This document shows positions 47,990 through 56,459 of a stretch of DNA of 58,955 nucleotides, one piece after another; the stretch's first letter is position 1, and every line of letters starts with the position of its first letter. The position numbers and the translations under genes were made by a program. Source of the DNA: Caldilineales bacterium. Lineage in GTDB: Bacteria > Chloroflexota > Anaerolineae > J102. A model generated the notes under the pieces. That model ran no database searches and was not told the DNA's origin. It saw nothing but the letters and a program-made list of their open reading frames with translations. Location: positions 1-58,955 of the forward strand of contig JAIBAP010000036.1 in the NCBI GenBank assembly GCA_019695115.1, given 5' to 3'.

Positions 47990-48222
47990 GTTGAGTGTTT
48001 GGTGTCCAGTATTCAGTGTCCAGTATTCAGTGTTCAGTGTTCAGTGTTCAGTGTTCAGTATTCAGTATTCAGTACTCAGTGCTCTTATCGACAGTAATCA
48101 GTTGCTACTACCGACCTGTCTACCTATCTACTTGCCTACCTACCTACTTGTCTACTTGTCTACCTGTCTACTTGTCTACCTACCTACTTGTCTACCTATC
48201 TACTTGCCTACTTGCCTACTTT
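47990..48222. repeat. 7-bp CAGTGTT/CAGTATT array and 8-bp CTACTTGT array
   Basis: From about 47,998 to 48,082 there are about eleven CAGTGTT/CAGTATT-type units. From about 48,115 to 48,222 there is a CTAC-based 4/8-bp array (CTACTTGT, CTACCTAT). A 30-base non-repeated stretch separates them. They fill the 256-base gap between the two transporter genes. Confidence 0.85.
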
Positions 48223-48226
48223 CCCC

Positions 48227-49423
48227 TCACCTCACCCACCGCCAGAGCAGCAGGCCGGAAAGAAGGGCCAGGCAGCCGCCAAAGAGGAAGGGGGCGGTCG
48301 GGCCAAAACCCACCCAGGCGCCCAGCCCTTGCCACAGCAGCCCGGCCAACACGCTGGCCGGTAGGGCCGTCAGACCGATAGCAGCGTTGAAGACGCCGTA
48401 GGCCGAGCCGCGACGCTCGGCTGGGGTCAGATCAGCCACGAATGCCTTGGCCACGCCTTCGGTCAGGGCATAATACACGCCATAGGCGGCGTAAAGCAAC
48501 CAGAACTGCCAGGTGGAAGCGGCAAAGGCAAAGCCCAGGTAGACGAAGGCATACAGGCCCCAACCGGCAATGATCAGCCGCCGCCGGTCGATGCGGTCGG
48601 AGAGGGCGCCGGCCGGCCCGGCCACGAGGGTGTAGACCAGGTTGAAGCCGGCGATCATGGCCAGGATCATCAACACCGAGGTCCCAGCCGACTGCGCCCG
48701 CAGCACCAGGAAGGCGTCGCTGCTGTTGCCCAGGGTGAACAAGACCATGACGGCCAGGAAGCGGAGAAACGGACGCTCGAATCCGGCCAGTGTGAGGCGG
48801 GGAGGAGCCGAGGGGGCCGGCCGGCGCGCCTCTCGCACCCCCCAGGCGACCACGGCCACGGCCAGGAGGCTGGGGATCAAGGCCCAGGCGACGATGGTGT
48901 GGAAAGTCGCAGGGTCGAGCACAAGGCTGCCTGCCTGCGAGCGCCAGACCATAGCCATGGCGATGAGCAGGCCAAAGAAAGCGCCGGCTGTATCGGCGGC
49001 CCGGTGGAGGCCAAAGCCGAGGCCGCGCTGTTCTGGCGGCGCCGAATCAGCGATGAGAGCATCCCGCGGGGCCGTGCGGATGCCTTTGCCCAGGCGGTCG
49101 AGGAAGCGATAGAGGAGGACGGCCGGCCAGCTCTGGGCCACCAGCAGCAGCGGTGTGGCCAGCGCCGCCAGGCTGTAGCCGGCCACGGTCAAGCCCTTGC
49201 GCCGCCCCAGCCGGTCCGACAGCCAGCCGGCGTAGATCTTGACCAGGCTGGCGGTGGTCTCGGCGACGCCCTCGATCAGCCCGATGACGCCGGTGCGCAC
49301 CCCCAGCACATTGGCCAGGAAGAGGGGCGTCAGGTGCACCAGCATCTCGCTGGCCACGTCGCGCAGGAAGCTGGTGGCGGCCAGCACCCAGATGTTGCGG
49401 GGGAGGGAGCGGAGGGAGGGCAT
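48227..49423 (-). CDS. MFS transporter
   Basis: 398 residues from ATG 49,423. Further in-frame sequence upstream runs antisense through sucC and is not coding. Twelve helices. The MFS loop motif is SDRLGRRKG (about 70-78), with a partial repeat SDRIDRRR in the second half. FLRDVASEMLVHLTPLFL near the N-terminus, LGKGIRTAPRDALIADS after helix 4 and FVADLTPAERRGSAYGVFN after helix 10 match a widespread group of bacterial MFS proteins annotated as multidrug or sugar-like exporters. Substrate unknown. Divergent from sucCD. Confidence 0.85.
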   Translation of the reverse strand: MPSLRSLPRNIWVLAATSFLRDVASEMLVHLTPLFLANVLGVRTGVIGLIEGVAETTASLVKIYAGWLSDRLGRRKGLTVAGYSLAALATPLLLVAQSWPAVLLYRFLDRLGKGIRTAPRDALIADSAPPEQRGLGFGLHRAADTAGAFFGLLIAMAMVWRSQAGSLVLDPATFHTIVAWALIPSLLAVAVVAWGVREARRPAPSAPPRLTLAGFERPFLRFLAVMVLFTLGNSSDAFLVLRAQSAGTSVLMILAMIAGFNLVYTLVAGPAGALSDRIDRRRLIIAGWGLYAFVYLGFAFAASTWQFWLLYAAYGVYYALTEGVAKAFVADLTPAERRGSAYGVFNAAIGLTALPASVLAGLLWQGLGAWVGFGPTAPFLFGGCLALLSGLLLWRWVR

Positions 49424-49503
49424 GGAGGGTTCGAAATCTGCCTGCGACCTGGGAAAAGAGCGTCCGTGGGCTGCTATTCTACCACGGAATGGATAAACTG
49501 AAA

Positions 49504-49536
49504 GCGGTCGGGGCGCTGCGAGCGCTCCGACCGCTC
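49504..49536. repeat. Palindrome AGCGGTCGG-type, second copy
   Basis: AGCGGTCGGGGCGCT, loop GCG, AGCGCTCCGACCGCT; 15-bp stem with one G-T wobble. The arm matches the outer stem at 3,817-3,865. It lies between the divergent MFS and sucCD genes, just before the sucCD promoter. Confidence 0.65.
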
Positions 49537-49545
49537 GGACTGATT

Positions 49546-49573
49546 TGCCGCGCCCGCCCGCCTCCCCTATAAT
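49546..49573 (+). promoter_or_regulatory. Sigma70-type promoter of sucCD
   Basis: TTGCCG (49,546-49,551), 16 bases, TATAAT (49,568-49,573, perfect). The predicted leader of about 115 bases includes the 7-bp arrays at 49,604-49,676 and ends in AGGAGG six bases before the TTG start of sucC. Confidence 0.65.
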
Positions 49574-49603
49574 CGGACGAACGTTAACGCACTGCGTCAT
49601 AGG

Positions 49604-49676
49604 CGTGTTCCGTGTTCCGTGTTCCGTACGCACCACGCACCACGCAATCCCCAATCTCCAATCTCCAATCCCCCCT
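49604..49676. repeat. 7-bp arrays (GTGTTCC, CGCACCA, CAATCTC) in the sucC leader
   Basis: Three GTGTTCC units, two CGCACCA-type units and about three CAATCTC/CAATCCC units in succession, immediately upstream of the sucC ribosome site. Confidence 0.8.
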
Positions 49677-49696
49677 CTCCCCACAGGAGGCCGCGC

Positions 49697-50833
49697 TTGA
49701 AACTCCACGAATACCAGGCCAAACGCATCTTCGCCCAGTACGGCGTCCCCATCCCCCGCGGCGAGGTCGCCACCTCCCCCACCCAGGCGCGGGAGATCGC
49801 CCAACGGCTGGGCAAGGCGGTCGTGATCAAATCGCAGGTGCTGGTGGGCGGCCGCGGCAAGGCGGGCGGGATCAAGGTGGCAAAAACGCCGGATGAGGCC
49901 GAAGCAAAGGCCGACGCCATCCTGGGCATGAACATCAAGGGCCTCACCGTCAAACGGGTGCTGGTGGATGAGGCCTCGGACATCCAGAAGGAAATCTACC
50001 TGGGTCTGGTCATCGACCGGGCGCGGCGCCGGCTGGTGATGATGGCCTCGAGCGAAGGCGGCGTGGACATCGAAGAAGTCGCTGCCACCCACCCCGACGC
50101 CATCAAGACCGTCACCATCGACCCCGCCCTGGGCATGAAATCCTACCAGGCCATCGGCCTCGCCTCGGCCATTGACCTGCCCCAAGAGCACTTCCGGGCC
50201 TTCACGCAGATCGCCCTGGGCCTGTACGAGGCTTTCACCCGCTCCGACGCCGAGCTGGCCGAGATCAACCCGCTGGTGATCCAGGGCGATGGCAGCGTGG
50301 TGGCCCTGGATGGCAAGATGGTGCTGGATGACAACGCCCTCTTCCGCCATCCCGACCTGGAGGAGATGCGCGACCGCGATGAGGAAGCCCCGGCCGAAGC
50401 CGAAGCCCGCGTCAACGGTCTCAGTTACGTCAAGCTGGATGGCGAGATCGGCTGCATGGTCAACGGCGCCGGGCTGGCGATGGCGACCATGGACATCGTC
50501 AAATACTACGGCGGCGAACCGGCCAACTTCCTCGACATCGGCGGCGGCGCCCGCTCGGAGAAAGTGGCTGCCGCCCTGCGCATCATCCTCAGCGACCCCA
50601 ACGTCAAGGCCGTGCTGTTCAACATCTTCGGCGGCATCACCCGCTGCGATGAAGTGGCGCGCGGCATCCTGGCGGCGCTGGAGCAGGTGCCCACCACGGT
50701 GCCGATGGTGGCCCGGCTGGTGGGAACCAACGAGGAGGAAGGCCGGGCCATCCTGGCCGAAGCCAACATGCTGACCGCCCGCACCCTGGCCGAAGCCGCC
50801 CAAAAGGCTGTGGCCGCCGCGGATAAAAGATAG
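49697..50833 (+). CDS. sucC: Succinyl-CoA synthetase beta subunit
   Basis: 378 residues starting at TTG 49,697 ([20 protein letters not shown]), fixed by ACAGGAGG six bases upstream. With SucD it converts succinyl-CoA and NDP to succinate, CoA and NTP in the TCA cycle. The ATP-grasp domain (about 1-230) has [20 protein letters not shown], and acidic metal ligands lie in [10 protein letters not shown]. The C-terminal flavodoxin-like domain has the CoA-ligase loop GGGARSEKV and [17 protein letters not shown], which contacts the phosphohistidine of SucD. Length is slightly below the usual 385-390. A long hairpin made of 7-bp units separates it from sucD. Confidence 0.95.
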   Translation: MKLHEYQAKRIFAQYGVPIPRGEVATSPTQAREIAQRLGKAVVIKSQVLVGGRGKAGGIKVAKTPDEAEAKADAILGMNIKGLTVKRVLVDEASDIQKEIYLGLVIDRARRRLVMMASSEGGVDIEEVAATHPDAIKTVTIDPALGMKSYQAIGLASAIDLPQEHFRAFTQIALGLYEAFTRSDAELAEINPLVIQGDGSVVALDGKMVLDDNALFRHPDLEEMRDRDEEAPAEAEARVNGLSYVKLDGEIGCMVNGAGLAMATMDIVKYYGGEPANFLDIGGGARSEKVAAALRIILSDPNVKAVLFNIFGGITRCDEVARGILAALEQVPTTVPMVARLVGTNEEEGRAILAEANMLTARTLAEAAQKAVAAADKR

Positions 50834-50910
50834 TTATTGGGTATTGGTTATTGGTTATTGAAGTGTGCAATCACCAATAACTAATACCCAATAACTAATA
50901 ACCAATAACC
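50833..50910 (+). repeat. 23-bp hairpin built of 7-bp repeats between sucC and sucD
   Basis: The left arm (50,833-50,855, TTATTGG-type units) pairs with the right arm (50,873-50,895, CAATAAC-type units). There is one G-T wobble in 23 pairs and a 17-base loop; extra CAATAAC units run on to about 50,910. The array starts at the sucC stop and ends just before the sucD ribosome site. Confidence 0.85.
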
Positions 50911-50926
50911 AAAATCGGAGCGATTG

Positions 50927-51793
50927 ATGAGCATTCTTGTCGATAAGAACACCAGGCTGGTGGTGCAGGGCATCACCGGGCGCGAGGGCTTGTTCCACGC
51001 CACGCACATGCAGCAATATGGCACCAACATCGTCGCCGGGGTGACGCCGGGCAAGGGCGGGCAGGAGATCCTGGGCGCGCCCATCTTCAACACCGTGGCC
51101 GAGGCGCGGGTGGCCACCGATTGCAACGTCTCGATCATCTATGTCCCGGCCCGCTTCGCTCCCGACGCCATCCTCGAGGCCGCCGATGCCGGGGTCGAGT
51201 TGATCGTCTGCATCACCGAGGGCATCCCCGTCCTGGACATGATCGGCGTCCGCGCCTACATCGACCGGCTCCCCACCCGGCTGATCGGCCCCAACTGCCC
51301 CGGCCTGATCACGCCCGGCGAGGCCAAGGTGGGGATCATGCCCGGCCGCATCCACACCCCCGGCCCGGTGGGGCTGGTCTCGCGCTCCGGCACCCTCACC
51401 TACGAGTCGGTGGCCGCCCTGACCGAGATGGGCATCGGCCAAAGCACAGTGGTGGGCATCGGCGGCGACCCCATCATCGGCACTAAATTCGTCGATGTGT
51501 TGGGGTTGTTCCAGGATGACCCCGCCACCAAAGCCATCGTTATGATCGGCGAAATCGGCGGCAACGACGAAGAGACCGCCGCCGCCTTCATCAAGCAGTA
51601 TGTGACCAAGCCGGTGGTCGGCTTCATCGCCGGCCAGACGGCGCCCCCCGGCAAACGCATGGGCCATGCCGGCGCCATCATCAGCGGCGGCAAGGGCACA
51701 GCCGCCGACAAGATCAAAGCCCTGCAAGAGGTCGGCGTCCCCGTCGCCCACCACCCCGGTCAGATCGCCGAATTGATCGCCGAACGATTGTAA
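50927..51793 (+). CDS. sucD: Succinyl-CoA synthetase alpha subunit
   Basis: 288 residues from ATG 50,927, with CGGAG seven bases upstream. The CoA-binding N-terminal domain ([37 protein letters not shown]) is followed by the ligase domain with the phosphohistidine loop. Its equivalents here are [20 protein letters not shown] and [13 protein letters not shown]; the catalytic His lies in the C-terminal [20 protein letters not shown] segment, as in SucD generally. It is the second gene of the sucCD operon. A hairpin of 14 bp with a T-rich tail follows 6 bases after the stop. Confidence 0.95.
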   Translation: MSILVDKNTRLVVQGITGREGLFHATHMQQYGTNIVAGVTPGKGGQEILGAPIFNTVAEARVATDCNVSIIYVPARFAPDAILEAADAGVELIVCITEGIPVLDMIGVRAYIDRLPTRLIGPNCPGLITPGEAKVGIMPGRIHTPGPVGLVSRSGTLTYESVAALTEMGIGQSTVVGIGGDPIIGTKFVDVLGLFQDDPATKAIVMIGEIGGNDEETAAAFIKQYVTKPVVGFIAGQTAPPGKRMGHAGAIISGGKGTAADKIKALQEVGVPVAHHPGQIAELIAERL

Positions 51794-51798
51794 TCTCA

Positions 51799-51835
51799 GA
51801 CCCTAAAGGTTTTGGAAACCTTTAGGGTCTTTTCT
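51799..51835. terminator. Bidirectional terminator after sucD
   Basis: GACCCTAAAGGTTT, loop TGG, AAACCTTTAGGGTC, then TTTTCTT. A perfect 14-bp stem. It also lies right at the end of the converging DUF1028 gene. Confidence 0.8.
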
Positions 51836-52682
51836 TACGCAAGTACTCCACCACCAGGCGGTCGATCACCTCGCCCTCGCCGTTCCAGCGTTCTTCCAGG
51901 TTTTCGACGCCGACCCAGGCGCGCAGGGCGGCGCGGGTGGCCGGGTCGAAGACGCCAGCGATCGGGCCATAGTAATAGCCGGTCCGTCGCAGCAAGCCTT
52001 GCAGCTCGGCGGCAACCGCGGCCAGGGGGATCAGGTCGTCGGGTCGGGTCTGGCCGAAATAGAGGTGATGGAGCATCAGCAGCTGCTTGAGCCTGGCGAT
52101 GGGGCCGGGGTCATCGTCCACGCGCAGGTCGAGATAGCGGTCGTTATCGCCGCCATAGCCGCCGCCCGCCCGCACCACCAACACGCCAGCCGACTGCCGC
52201 CCGCGGCTATCTCCGCCCGCGGCTTCGCCGGCCAGCAGCGCCTCCACCAGCCAGTCGGCCAGTTCCCCCGGCCCCTGCCGCGCTTGCTCGAAGGCAGCGG
52301 ACATGGCCCCCACCGTGCCGGGGACGAGGATATTGCCCTGGCAGGCATAGCCATCGCCCACCAGGTGCCCGGCCCAGGGGTGGCAGCCCTCGCCGGTGAA
52401 GGCCGCCGCCCGGCCCAGGCGATCCACCATCCCCACCTGCCGTTGCGCCCGGCCCTCGTCTGCCGCGGTCAAACGGGCGATGACCTCCTGGGCCGCAAGC
52501 CCCTCTGCCAAAAAGTCCAACCCCTCCAGAGCGTAACCAACTTTGGCATAGGATTGCGTGGCAATGGCCCCGGCGCCGGCCCGCGCCCAGGCCACCACCG
52601 CCGCCGCCGCCAAAAACTTGGAGGCCACGGCCACGCCCCACTCGCCCCGGCCAGGGTCATAGGCGACGATGGAGAAGGTCAT
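51822..52682 (-). CDS. DUF1028 protein with C-terminal peptidoglycan-binding-like segment
   Basis: 286 residues. The start is ATG 52,682, chosen because it overlaps the stop of the preceding solute-binding gene by four bases (ATGA). DUF1028 is an Ntn-hydrolase-like fold of unproven activity; here MTFSIVAYDPGRGEWGVAVA at the start, ATQSYAKVGYALEGLDFLAEG and the GCHPWAGHLVGDGYACQGN region are typical. The last 70 residues (LAAVAAELQGLLRRTGYYYG, VFDPATRAALRAW) resemble a PG_binding_1 helical module, a known fusion in this family. Coupling to a binding protein suggests a role in peptide or amino-acid handling (inference). Confidence 0.8.
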   Translation of the reverse strand: MTFSIVAYDPGRGEWGVAVASKFLAAAAVVAWARAGAGAIATQSYAKVGYALEGLDFLAEGLAAQEVIARLTAADEGRAQRQVGMVDRLGRAAAFTGEGCHPWAGHLVGDGYACQGNILVPGTVGAMSAAFEQARQGPGELADWLVEALLAGEAAGGDSRGRQSAGVLVVRAGGGYGGDNDRYLDLRVDDDPGPIARLKQLLMLHHLYFGQTRPDDLIPLAAVAAELQGLLRRTGYYYGPIAGVFDPATRAALRAWVGVENLEERWNGEGEVIDRLVVEYLRKKRP

Positions 52683-53797
52683 GGCCACACCTGCACGAAC
52701 TCGTTGTCTTTGACCTGGTAGATGTAGATGGGCGCGTTCACGCGGTCGCCGTTGGCATCGTATTGCACGGAGCCGATCAGCGTATCGAGTTTGAGGCCGC
52801 GCAGGGCGCTGGCGATGCGCCCGGCATCCAGGCTGCCCGCCTTCTGCGCCGCTGCCAGCAGCACCTCGGCGGCGGCATAGCCGTTGATCGAGTAGGTGTC
52901 GGGGTTGCGGTACTCCACCGCCTGGTAGGCTTCGGTCCAGGTCGGGTCGGCCACGGCTTTCGGGCTGGGGCCGAAGGCGCTGACATACATCCCCTCGGCC
53001 GTCCCCGCGGCCTCGTCGATGGTGGCGGCCAGGAAGGCGCCGTCCGAGGCCAACATCGGGGCCTGAACCCCGGCTTCGACCAGGTCCGCACGCAGATAGG
53101 GCGTCTCGATCTCATAACCGGCGTAGAAGATGGCGTCGGGTTGGACGGCTTTGATTGCCGCGACCTCGTCCAGATAGCGGCTCTGGCCTTCCTTGACCTC
53201 GCGCGTCAGCACGACTTCGGCCCCGCGCGCTGCTAGCGCCTTCAACATCTCATCCTTCAGACCGCGACCATAGGCGGTATCGTTGTGGAGCACGGCCACG
53301 CGCTTGGCCTGAAGCTGTTTGGTCAGGAAATCGGCGTCGGCGTCGGCCTGCACACGGTCATTGGCCACGATGCGGAAGAAGTTGGTGTAGCCCTTTTGCG
53401 AAAGGGCGACGTTGGAAGCGTTCGAGGTGATGACGACCAGCGGCAGCTTGCCGTAGATCTCCATCGCCGCCAGGGTCTCGCCGGAGTTGTAATGGCCGAT
53501 GAAACCGATGATCTTATCCCCGCGGTCGAGCGCGGCCCGGACTTCTTCGCTCAGGCTCACGGCTACATCCGGGTCGGATTCGTCATCGAGGGCGACGACC
53601 TTGACCTGATAGCCATCGACGCCGCCGGCGCGGTTGGTCTGCTCGGCCTTGAGCCGCACCCCGCCGACGACTGTTTGCCCGCCATTGGCCTGGAACCCGG
53701 ACATCGGCGCCGCCACGAACAGCAGCGCCTCGCCTTTGGGACGAGACGAGCAGGCGGCGAGGAGGAGGAAGGTGAGGAGAAACAGGAGTTTGCGCAT
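52679..53797 (-). CDS. Solute-binding lipoprotein, branched-chain amino acid (LivJ/K) type
   Basis: 372 residues. Signal peptide with lipobox LAAC (Cys16), then a type I periplasmic-binding fold of the Leu/Ile/Val-binding family: VGGVRLKAEQTNRAGGVDGY, VVALDDESDPDVAV, GFIGHYNSGETLAAMEIYG, ITSNASN, RIVANDRVQADADADFL, AVLHNDTAYGRGLKD and DAIFYAGYEIE. It would capture an amino acid, amide or similar ligand at the cell surface. No permease or ATPase genes are adjacent, so it is an orphan: it may serve a transporter elsewhere or act as a sensor. It is followed with a four-base overlap by DUF1028. Confidence 0.85.
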   Translation of the reverse strand: MRKLLFLLTFLLLAACSSRPKGEALLFVAAPMSGFQANGGQTVVGGVRLKAEQTNRAGGVDGYQVKVVALDDESDPDVAVSLSEEVRAALDRGDKIIGFIGHYNSGETLAAMEIYGKLPLVVITSNASNVALSQKGYTNFFRIVANDRVQADADADFLTKQLQAKRVAVLHNDTAYGRGLKDEMLKALAARGAEVVLTREVKEGQSRYLDEVAAIKAVQPDAIFYAGYEIETPYLRADLVEAGVQAPMLASDGAFLAATIDEAAGTAEGMYVSAFGPSPKAVADPTWTEAYQAVEYRNPDTYSINGYAAAEVLLAAAQKAGSLDAGRIASALRGLKLDTLIGSVQYDANGDRVNAPIYIYQVKDNEFVQVWP

Positions 53798-53814
53798 GGT
53801 AGTTGTTTGTTAGT

Positions 53815-53880
53815 GGAGATTGGTTATTTGGAGATTGGAGATTGGAGATTGGCGTCAATAACCAATCTCCAATCTCCAAT
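53815..53880 (-). repeat. 19-bp perfect hairpin built of 7-bp GGAGATT repeats
   Basis: ATTGGAGATTGGAGATTGG (53,834-53,852), a 9-base loop, and its exact complement (53,862-53,880), with further GGAGATT-type units on the left. It sits between two co-directional minus-strand genes, close to the start of the solute-binding gene. Confidence 0.85.
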
Positions 53881-53886
53881 TACTGA

Positions 53887-54747
53887 TTACTTCCCAACCC
53901 TCGCTGTGACACCCTCCACCCGGTAGTCATACACCTGATTGATGCTGTCTACCAGGTCCTGGAGGCTAGAGACTTCGTCGGTCACGTCTTGTTGCAGGCG
54001 TTGGGCGGCGCCGCTGTCGATCTCGCGGCTGTTGCCGATGAGCAGAAGCTGGGAATAGACGGTGCCCAGGGCGGCGATGGAGTTGTCGAGTTGGAGATCG
54101 GCCTTCTCCATCAGATTGTCGATGGCCTGGATGTTCTCGTATTGCTGGCGTTTGGCGGCGATATTGGCCTGGATCTGGCCCTGCACCCCGGCGTCGGTCT
54201 CGCGACGCAGCCGGCCCTGAAGCTCGGTCACAGTCTGGGGCACGGCCTGGCGGTCGCGGTTGAGGATGCCATCGGCGTGATAGGCTTGCAGCCGCAGGGC
54301 CAGGTCGTAGATGTTGCCGACCCACTGCTCCATCTGCCGCACGCTTTCCGAGGTGCGTTCGCGCAGTTGCTTGCTCTTCATGCTGCCACTGACTTCTTGC
54401 AGGCGGTCAAAGTATTGCAGCGCCTGGTCATATTTGGCCCGCAGGTTGCGCTCCTTGATCAGGGCCGGGTCGTGCTGCTCGCGGAACATGGCCGCCACGG
54501 CTTTGGCCGCTTCCTCTTTGTCGGTCAGGTTGCTCCAGATCACGCCGGCCACGCCCACCGCGCCCAGCGCCAGCCAGGCCCACCAGTCGAACTGGGGCAG
54601 GGTCTGCGGGAAGGGCTGGGGGAAGAAGACGGCCAGGAGCATGCTGCCGGCGATGAGGACGGCGTTTTCGACGCGGAAGATGGCCCGCTGCAGGATGGCT
54701 TTGCGGGCTTCGGATTCGATCTCGCGGCGGATGGGGTTAGAGGACAT
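53887..54747 (-). CDS. Membrane-anchored coiled-coil protein, unknown function
   Basis: 286 residues from ATG 54,747. Two adjacent hydrophobic segments (about 25-42 and 52-72) follow an amphipathic Arg/Glu-rich start (RREIESEARKAILQRAIFRV). The rest is almost entirely helical, with heptad-like runs (KYDQALQYFDRLQEVSGSMK, ELQGRLRRE, QANIAAKRQQYENIQAIDN) and an end that includes INQVYDYRVEG. This looks like a cytoplasmic coiled coil tethered to the membrane. Its place in the same region and orientation as the binding-protein and VWA genes resembles clusters where a VWA/solute-binding fusion sits beside helical XpaC/TelA-like proteins, but no motif confirms that. The 7-bp repeats run right up to the ATG, leaving no visible ribosome site. 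Confidence 0.6.
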   Translation of the reverse strand: MSSNPIRREIESEARKAILQRAIFRVENAVLIAGSMLLAVFFPQPFPQTLPQFDWWAWLALGAVGVAGVIWSNLTDKEEAAKAVAAMFREQHDPALIKERNLRAKYDQALQYFDRLQEVSGSMKSKQLRERTSESVRQMEQWVGNIYDLALRLQAYHADGILNRDRQAVPQTVTELQGRLRRETDAGVQGQIQANIAAKRQQYENIQAIDNLMEKADLQLDNSIAALGTVYSQLLLIGNSREIDSGAAQRLQQDVTDEVSSLQDLVDSINQVYDYRVEGVTARVGK

Positions 54748-54795
54748 TGCGGATTGCGGATTGCGTGGTGTGTGTTTCGTGTTGCGTGGTGCGTG
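54748..54795. repeat. 7-bp GCGGATT and GCGTGTT-type units
   Basis: Two to three GCGGATT units followed by GTGTTGC/GTGGTGC-type units, abutting the ATG of the coiled-coil gene. Confidence 0.75.
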
Positions 54796-54882
54796 TTGCA
54801 CAGTAATACAATCGTATTTAACACAAAGACACGAAGATCACGAAGAGAACACAAAGCGATGATGTTTCCTTCGCCCTTTGTG

Positions 54883-55010
54883 TCATTCTGAACGGGTCTA
54901 ACAGCCAATTGACTGACCGAAAGCAGCTCTGTCAAGAAGTCATGGGTTCGGAGCGACGCCAAAGCCAGTGAAGAATCTCCCAACTTCATGAGAGCGCGCA
55001 CCCGCGCCAT
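54883..55010. repeat. Diverged copy of the GTCATTCTGA / GAAGAATCTCC element
   Basis: GTCATTCTGA (from about 54,884) and GAAGAATCTCCC (about 54,973-54,984) bracket about 80 bases. The same two landmarks, closer together, occur in the complement of the element at the right edge (58,828-58,955). No gene was seen in this 128-base stretch. Confidence 0.45.
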
Positions 55011-55379
55011 TCAGTCGTCGCCCTTGCCTGCCGTCATTCCCGCATTCGGCCCTTCGACGGCGGCGCGGATGGCGGCGGTGAGGGCCTCGGTCGGGATGGC
55101 GTCGTTGAGCTTGAGGCTGATCGTACCTTTGCTGGTCTTGATGGTCGGGCAGGCAGCCTGGAAGGCCGGGATAGGGCCCGATCCGGGGTAGACGGAGACG
55201 CCGTGCTTCCAATAGCCCAGGTGGACGCGGCCCGTCGGCAGCTTGTAGCTCGGCACGCCATACGAGAGCATGATCTCGGCCTCGGGATAGAGGCCCAGGA
55301 TCAGCGCCTGCAAGCGGTCGAAAAGCTGCCGGCGCTCGTCCGTGACGGATGCGATGTAGGATTGGACTGATTCGGTCAT
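55011..55379 (-). CDS. DUF1801 protein (YdhG/YjbR-like fold), intact copy
   Basis: 122 residues from ATG 55,379. DUF1801 landmarks: VQSYIASVTDERRQLFDRLQ, LYPEAEIMLSYGVPSYKLP, VHLGYWKHGVSVYPG and GTISLKLNDAIPTEAL. The family is small and cytoplasmic with no firm function; some members bind iron or act in oxidative stress. The first 40 codons are repeated almost exactly at 56,340-56,459. The real ancestral neighbour of this gene appears to be DUF2442 (stop at 56,465), from which it has been separated by the DUF3800 insertion. A TATACC element lies about 20 bases upstream in the inserted DNA, which may now supply its promoter. Confidence 0.8.
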   Translation of the reverse strand: MTESVQSYIASVTDERRQLFDRLQALILGLYPEAEIMLSYGVPSYKLPTGRVHLGYWKHGVSVYPGSGPIPAFQAACPTIKTSKGTISLKLNDAIPTEALTAAIRAAVEGPNAGMTAGKGDD

Positions 55380-55381
55380 TG
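55261..55381. repeat. 121-bp direct repeat, left copy
   Basis: Identical to 56,341-56,461 except for one base (C at 55,311, A at 56,391). This copy is the 5' third of the intact DUF1801 gene plus two bases. Confidence 0.95.
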
Positions 55382-55471
55382 ACACTGCCCTTCGATCTTG
55401 GTATACTGAAGTTGCCAGTGGACAAAAATCGGCTTCAGGCCGTGAGGAGGCCCCACCGCGGTGGGACAGCC

Positions 55472-56326
55472 CTATATCCCTGGCAAGACATCATCAAGGG
55501 CCGCTAATGTAAGCGGCCTTTTTTGTGTGTAGTAACGGCCATAGGGATGCTCTCGCTTGTCGTCCAAATCTTGAACCAGACTGAATTGCGGCCATAGGAA
55601 TTCGAGATAGCGATCCTCGCGGCGTTCGTAGAATCGCTGTAGCGACCAAAGGAAGTAATCCACTGCCTGTAATCCGCCGTTTTGCGGCGGCATTTGGGCC
55701 ATGACGCTCAAGGCAGCGTTGACTTGAATGCCCCATCGGCGGGCAAATCGTTCGCGTGCGAATTCCAGCGATGCTTGCAATGCAGCCGTCCGATCGTGCG
55801 CGCCGCGTTTCGAGAAATGAACCACATACGCATCGTCTTTGTGCAAGATACCTTTGAACAGCGAGCGCGTCATATAATCATATAGTTCATTCGGATGGTA
55901 GCGATAGCCCGCATCTTGCTCGCGGCGCTGAATGGCATAATCAGCAACAGCGTTCTTGTCGCGAACGACGGCCAGAAAACGAAATGCTTGTTTGCCCAAA
56001 TACGCAAAGACCTCGCGGCGTACTTCGGGAATATCGTCTTTGGCATGAAAGGCAAGGGAGGTCTTGCGCGCTTCGGGTCGCATGGACGGTACTTTCTTGA
56101 AGTAGGGATCGGCAAGTAGCTGCGCTCTGAGTGCGTCCAATTCCTGTGTGATGCGACCGGGATCAGGAACGTCCAGGACGCCAAGGATGAAATAGCGAGA
56201 GCATCCTTCTTCACCAAAACGCAGGCGGCCCTTTCGATCGAACAGGTTGCCGTCTCCCGCCTCGTCCACAAAATAGTGACGGACGCCTGACGCAGGTGCG
56301 TTGGGGCTAGCAACTTCACTATCCAT
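55472..56326 (-). CDS. DUF3800 protein (RNase H-like fold family)
   Basis: 284 residues from ATG 56,326, with AGGAAGG three to four bases upstream. It carries the DUF3800 hallmark FVDEAGDGN near the start (about 19-27), with the acidic pair presumed to be metal ligands, then FILGVLDVPDPG, SLAFHAKDD, LAVVRDKNAVADYA, the QAVDYFLWSLQRFYE helix with its conserved Asp, and the end segment YGRYYTQKRPLT. The family is thought to be a nuclease-like fold and is common near mobile and defence genes; activity is not proven. The gene lies in 959 bases of lower-GC DNA bounded by the 121-bp direct repeat. Its upstream side is a 39-codon fragment of DUF1801, so it may be expressed from the host operon's promoter. 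Confidence 0.85.
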   Translation of the reverse strand: MDSEVASPNAPASGVRHYFVDEAGDGNLFDRKGRLRFGEEGCSRYFILGVLDVPDPGRITQELDALRAQLLADPYFKKVPSMRPEARKTSLAFHAKDDIPEVRREVFAYLGKQAFRFLAVVRDKNAVADYAIQRREQDAGYRYHPNELYDYMTRSLFKGILHKDDAYVVHFSKRGAHDRTAALQASLEFARERFARRWGIQVNAALSVMAQMPPQNGGLQAVDYFLWSLQRFYERREDRYLEFLWPQFSLVQDLDDKREHPYGRYYTQKRPLTLAALDDVLPGI

Positions 56327-56339
56327 CGACCTTCCTGTT

Positions 56340-56459
56340 CTACGAGAGCATGATCTCGGCCTCGGGATAGAGGCCCAGGATCAGCGCCTGAAAGCGGTCG
56401 AAAAGCTGCCGGCGCTCGTCCGTGACGGATGCGATGTAGGATTGGACTGATTCGGTCAT
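56340..56459 (-). pseudogene. DUF1801 5' fragment created by duplication
   Basis: The reading frame starts at ATG 56,459 and copies the first 39 codons of the intact DUF1801 gene (Leu to Phe at one position). It then meets TAG (56,340-56,342) exactly at the junction. The DUF3800 ribosome site follows at once. It could be translated as a 39-residue leader peptide coupled to DUF3800. Confidence 0.85.

Noticed and set aside
49424-50803. In-frame extension of the MFS gene to 858 codons
   Set aside because: It runs antisense through sucC and its promoter; the MFS start at 49,423 gives a normal 398-residue transporter.
55499-55524. Plus-strand intrinsic terminator (GGCCGCT hairpin with six T)
   Set aside because: It lies inside the last codons of the minus-strand DUF3800 gene, and no plus-strand gene ends there; probably chance.
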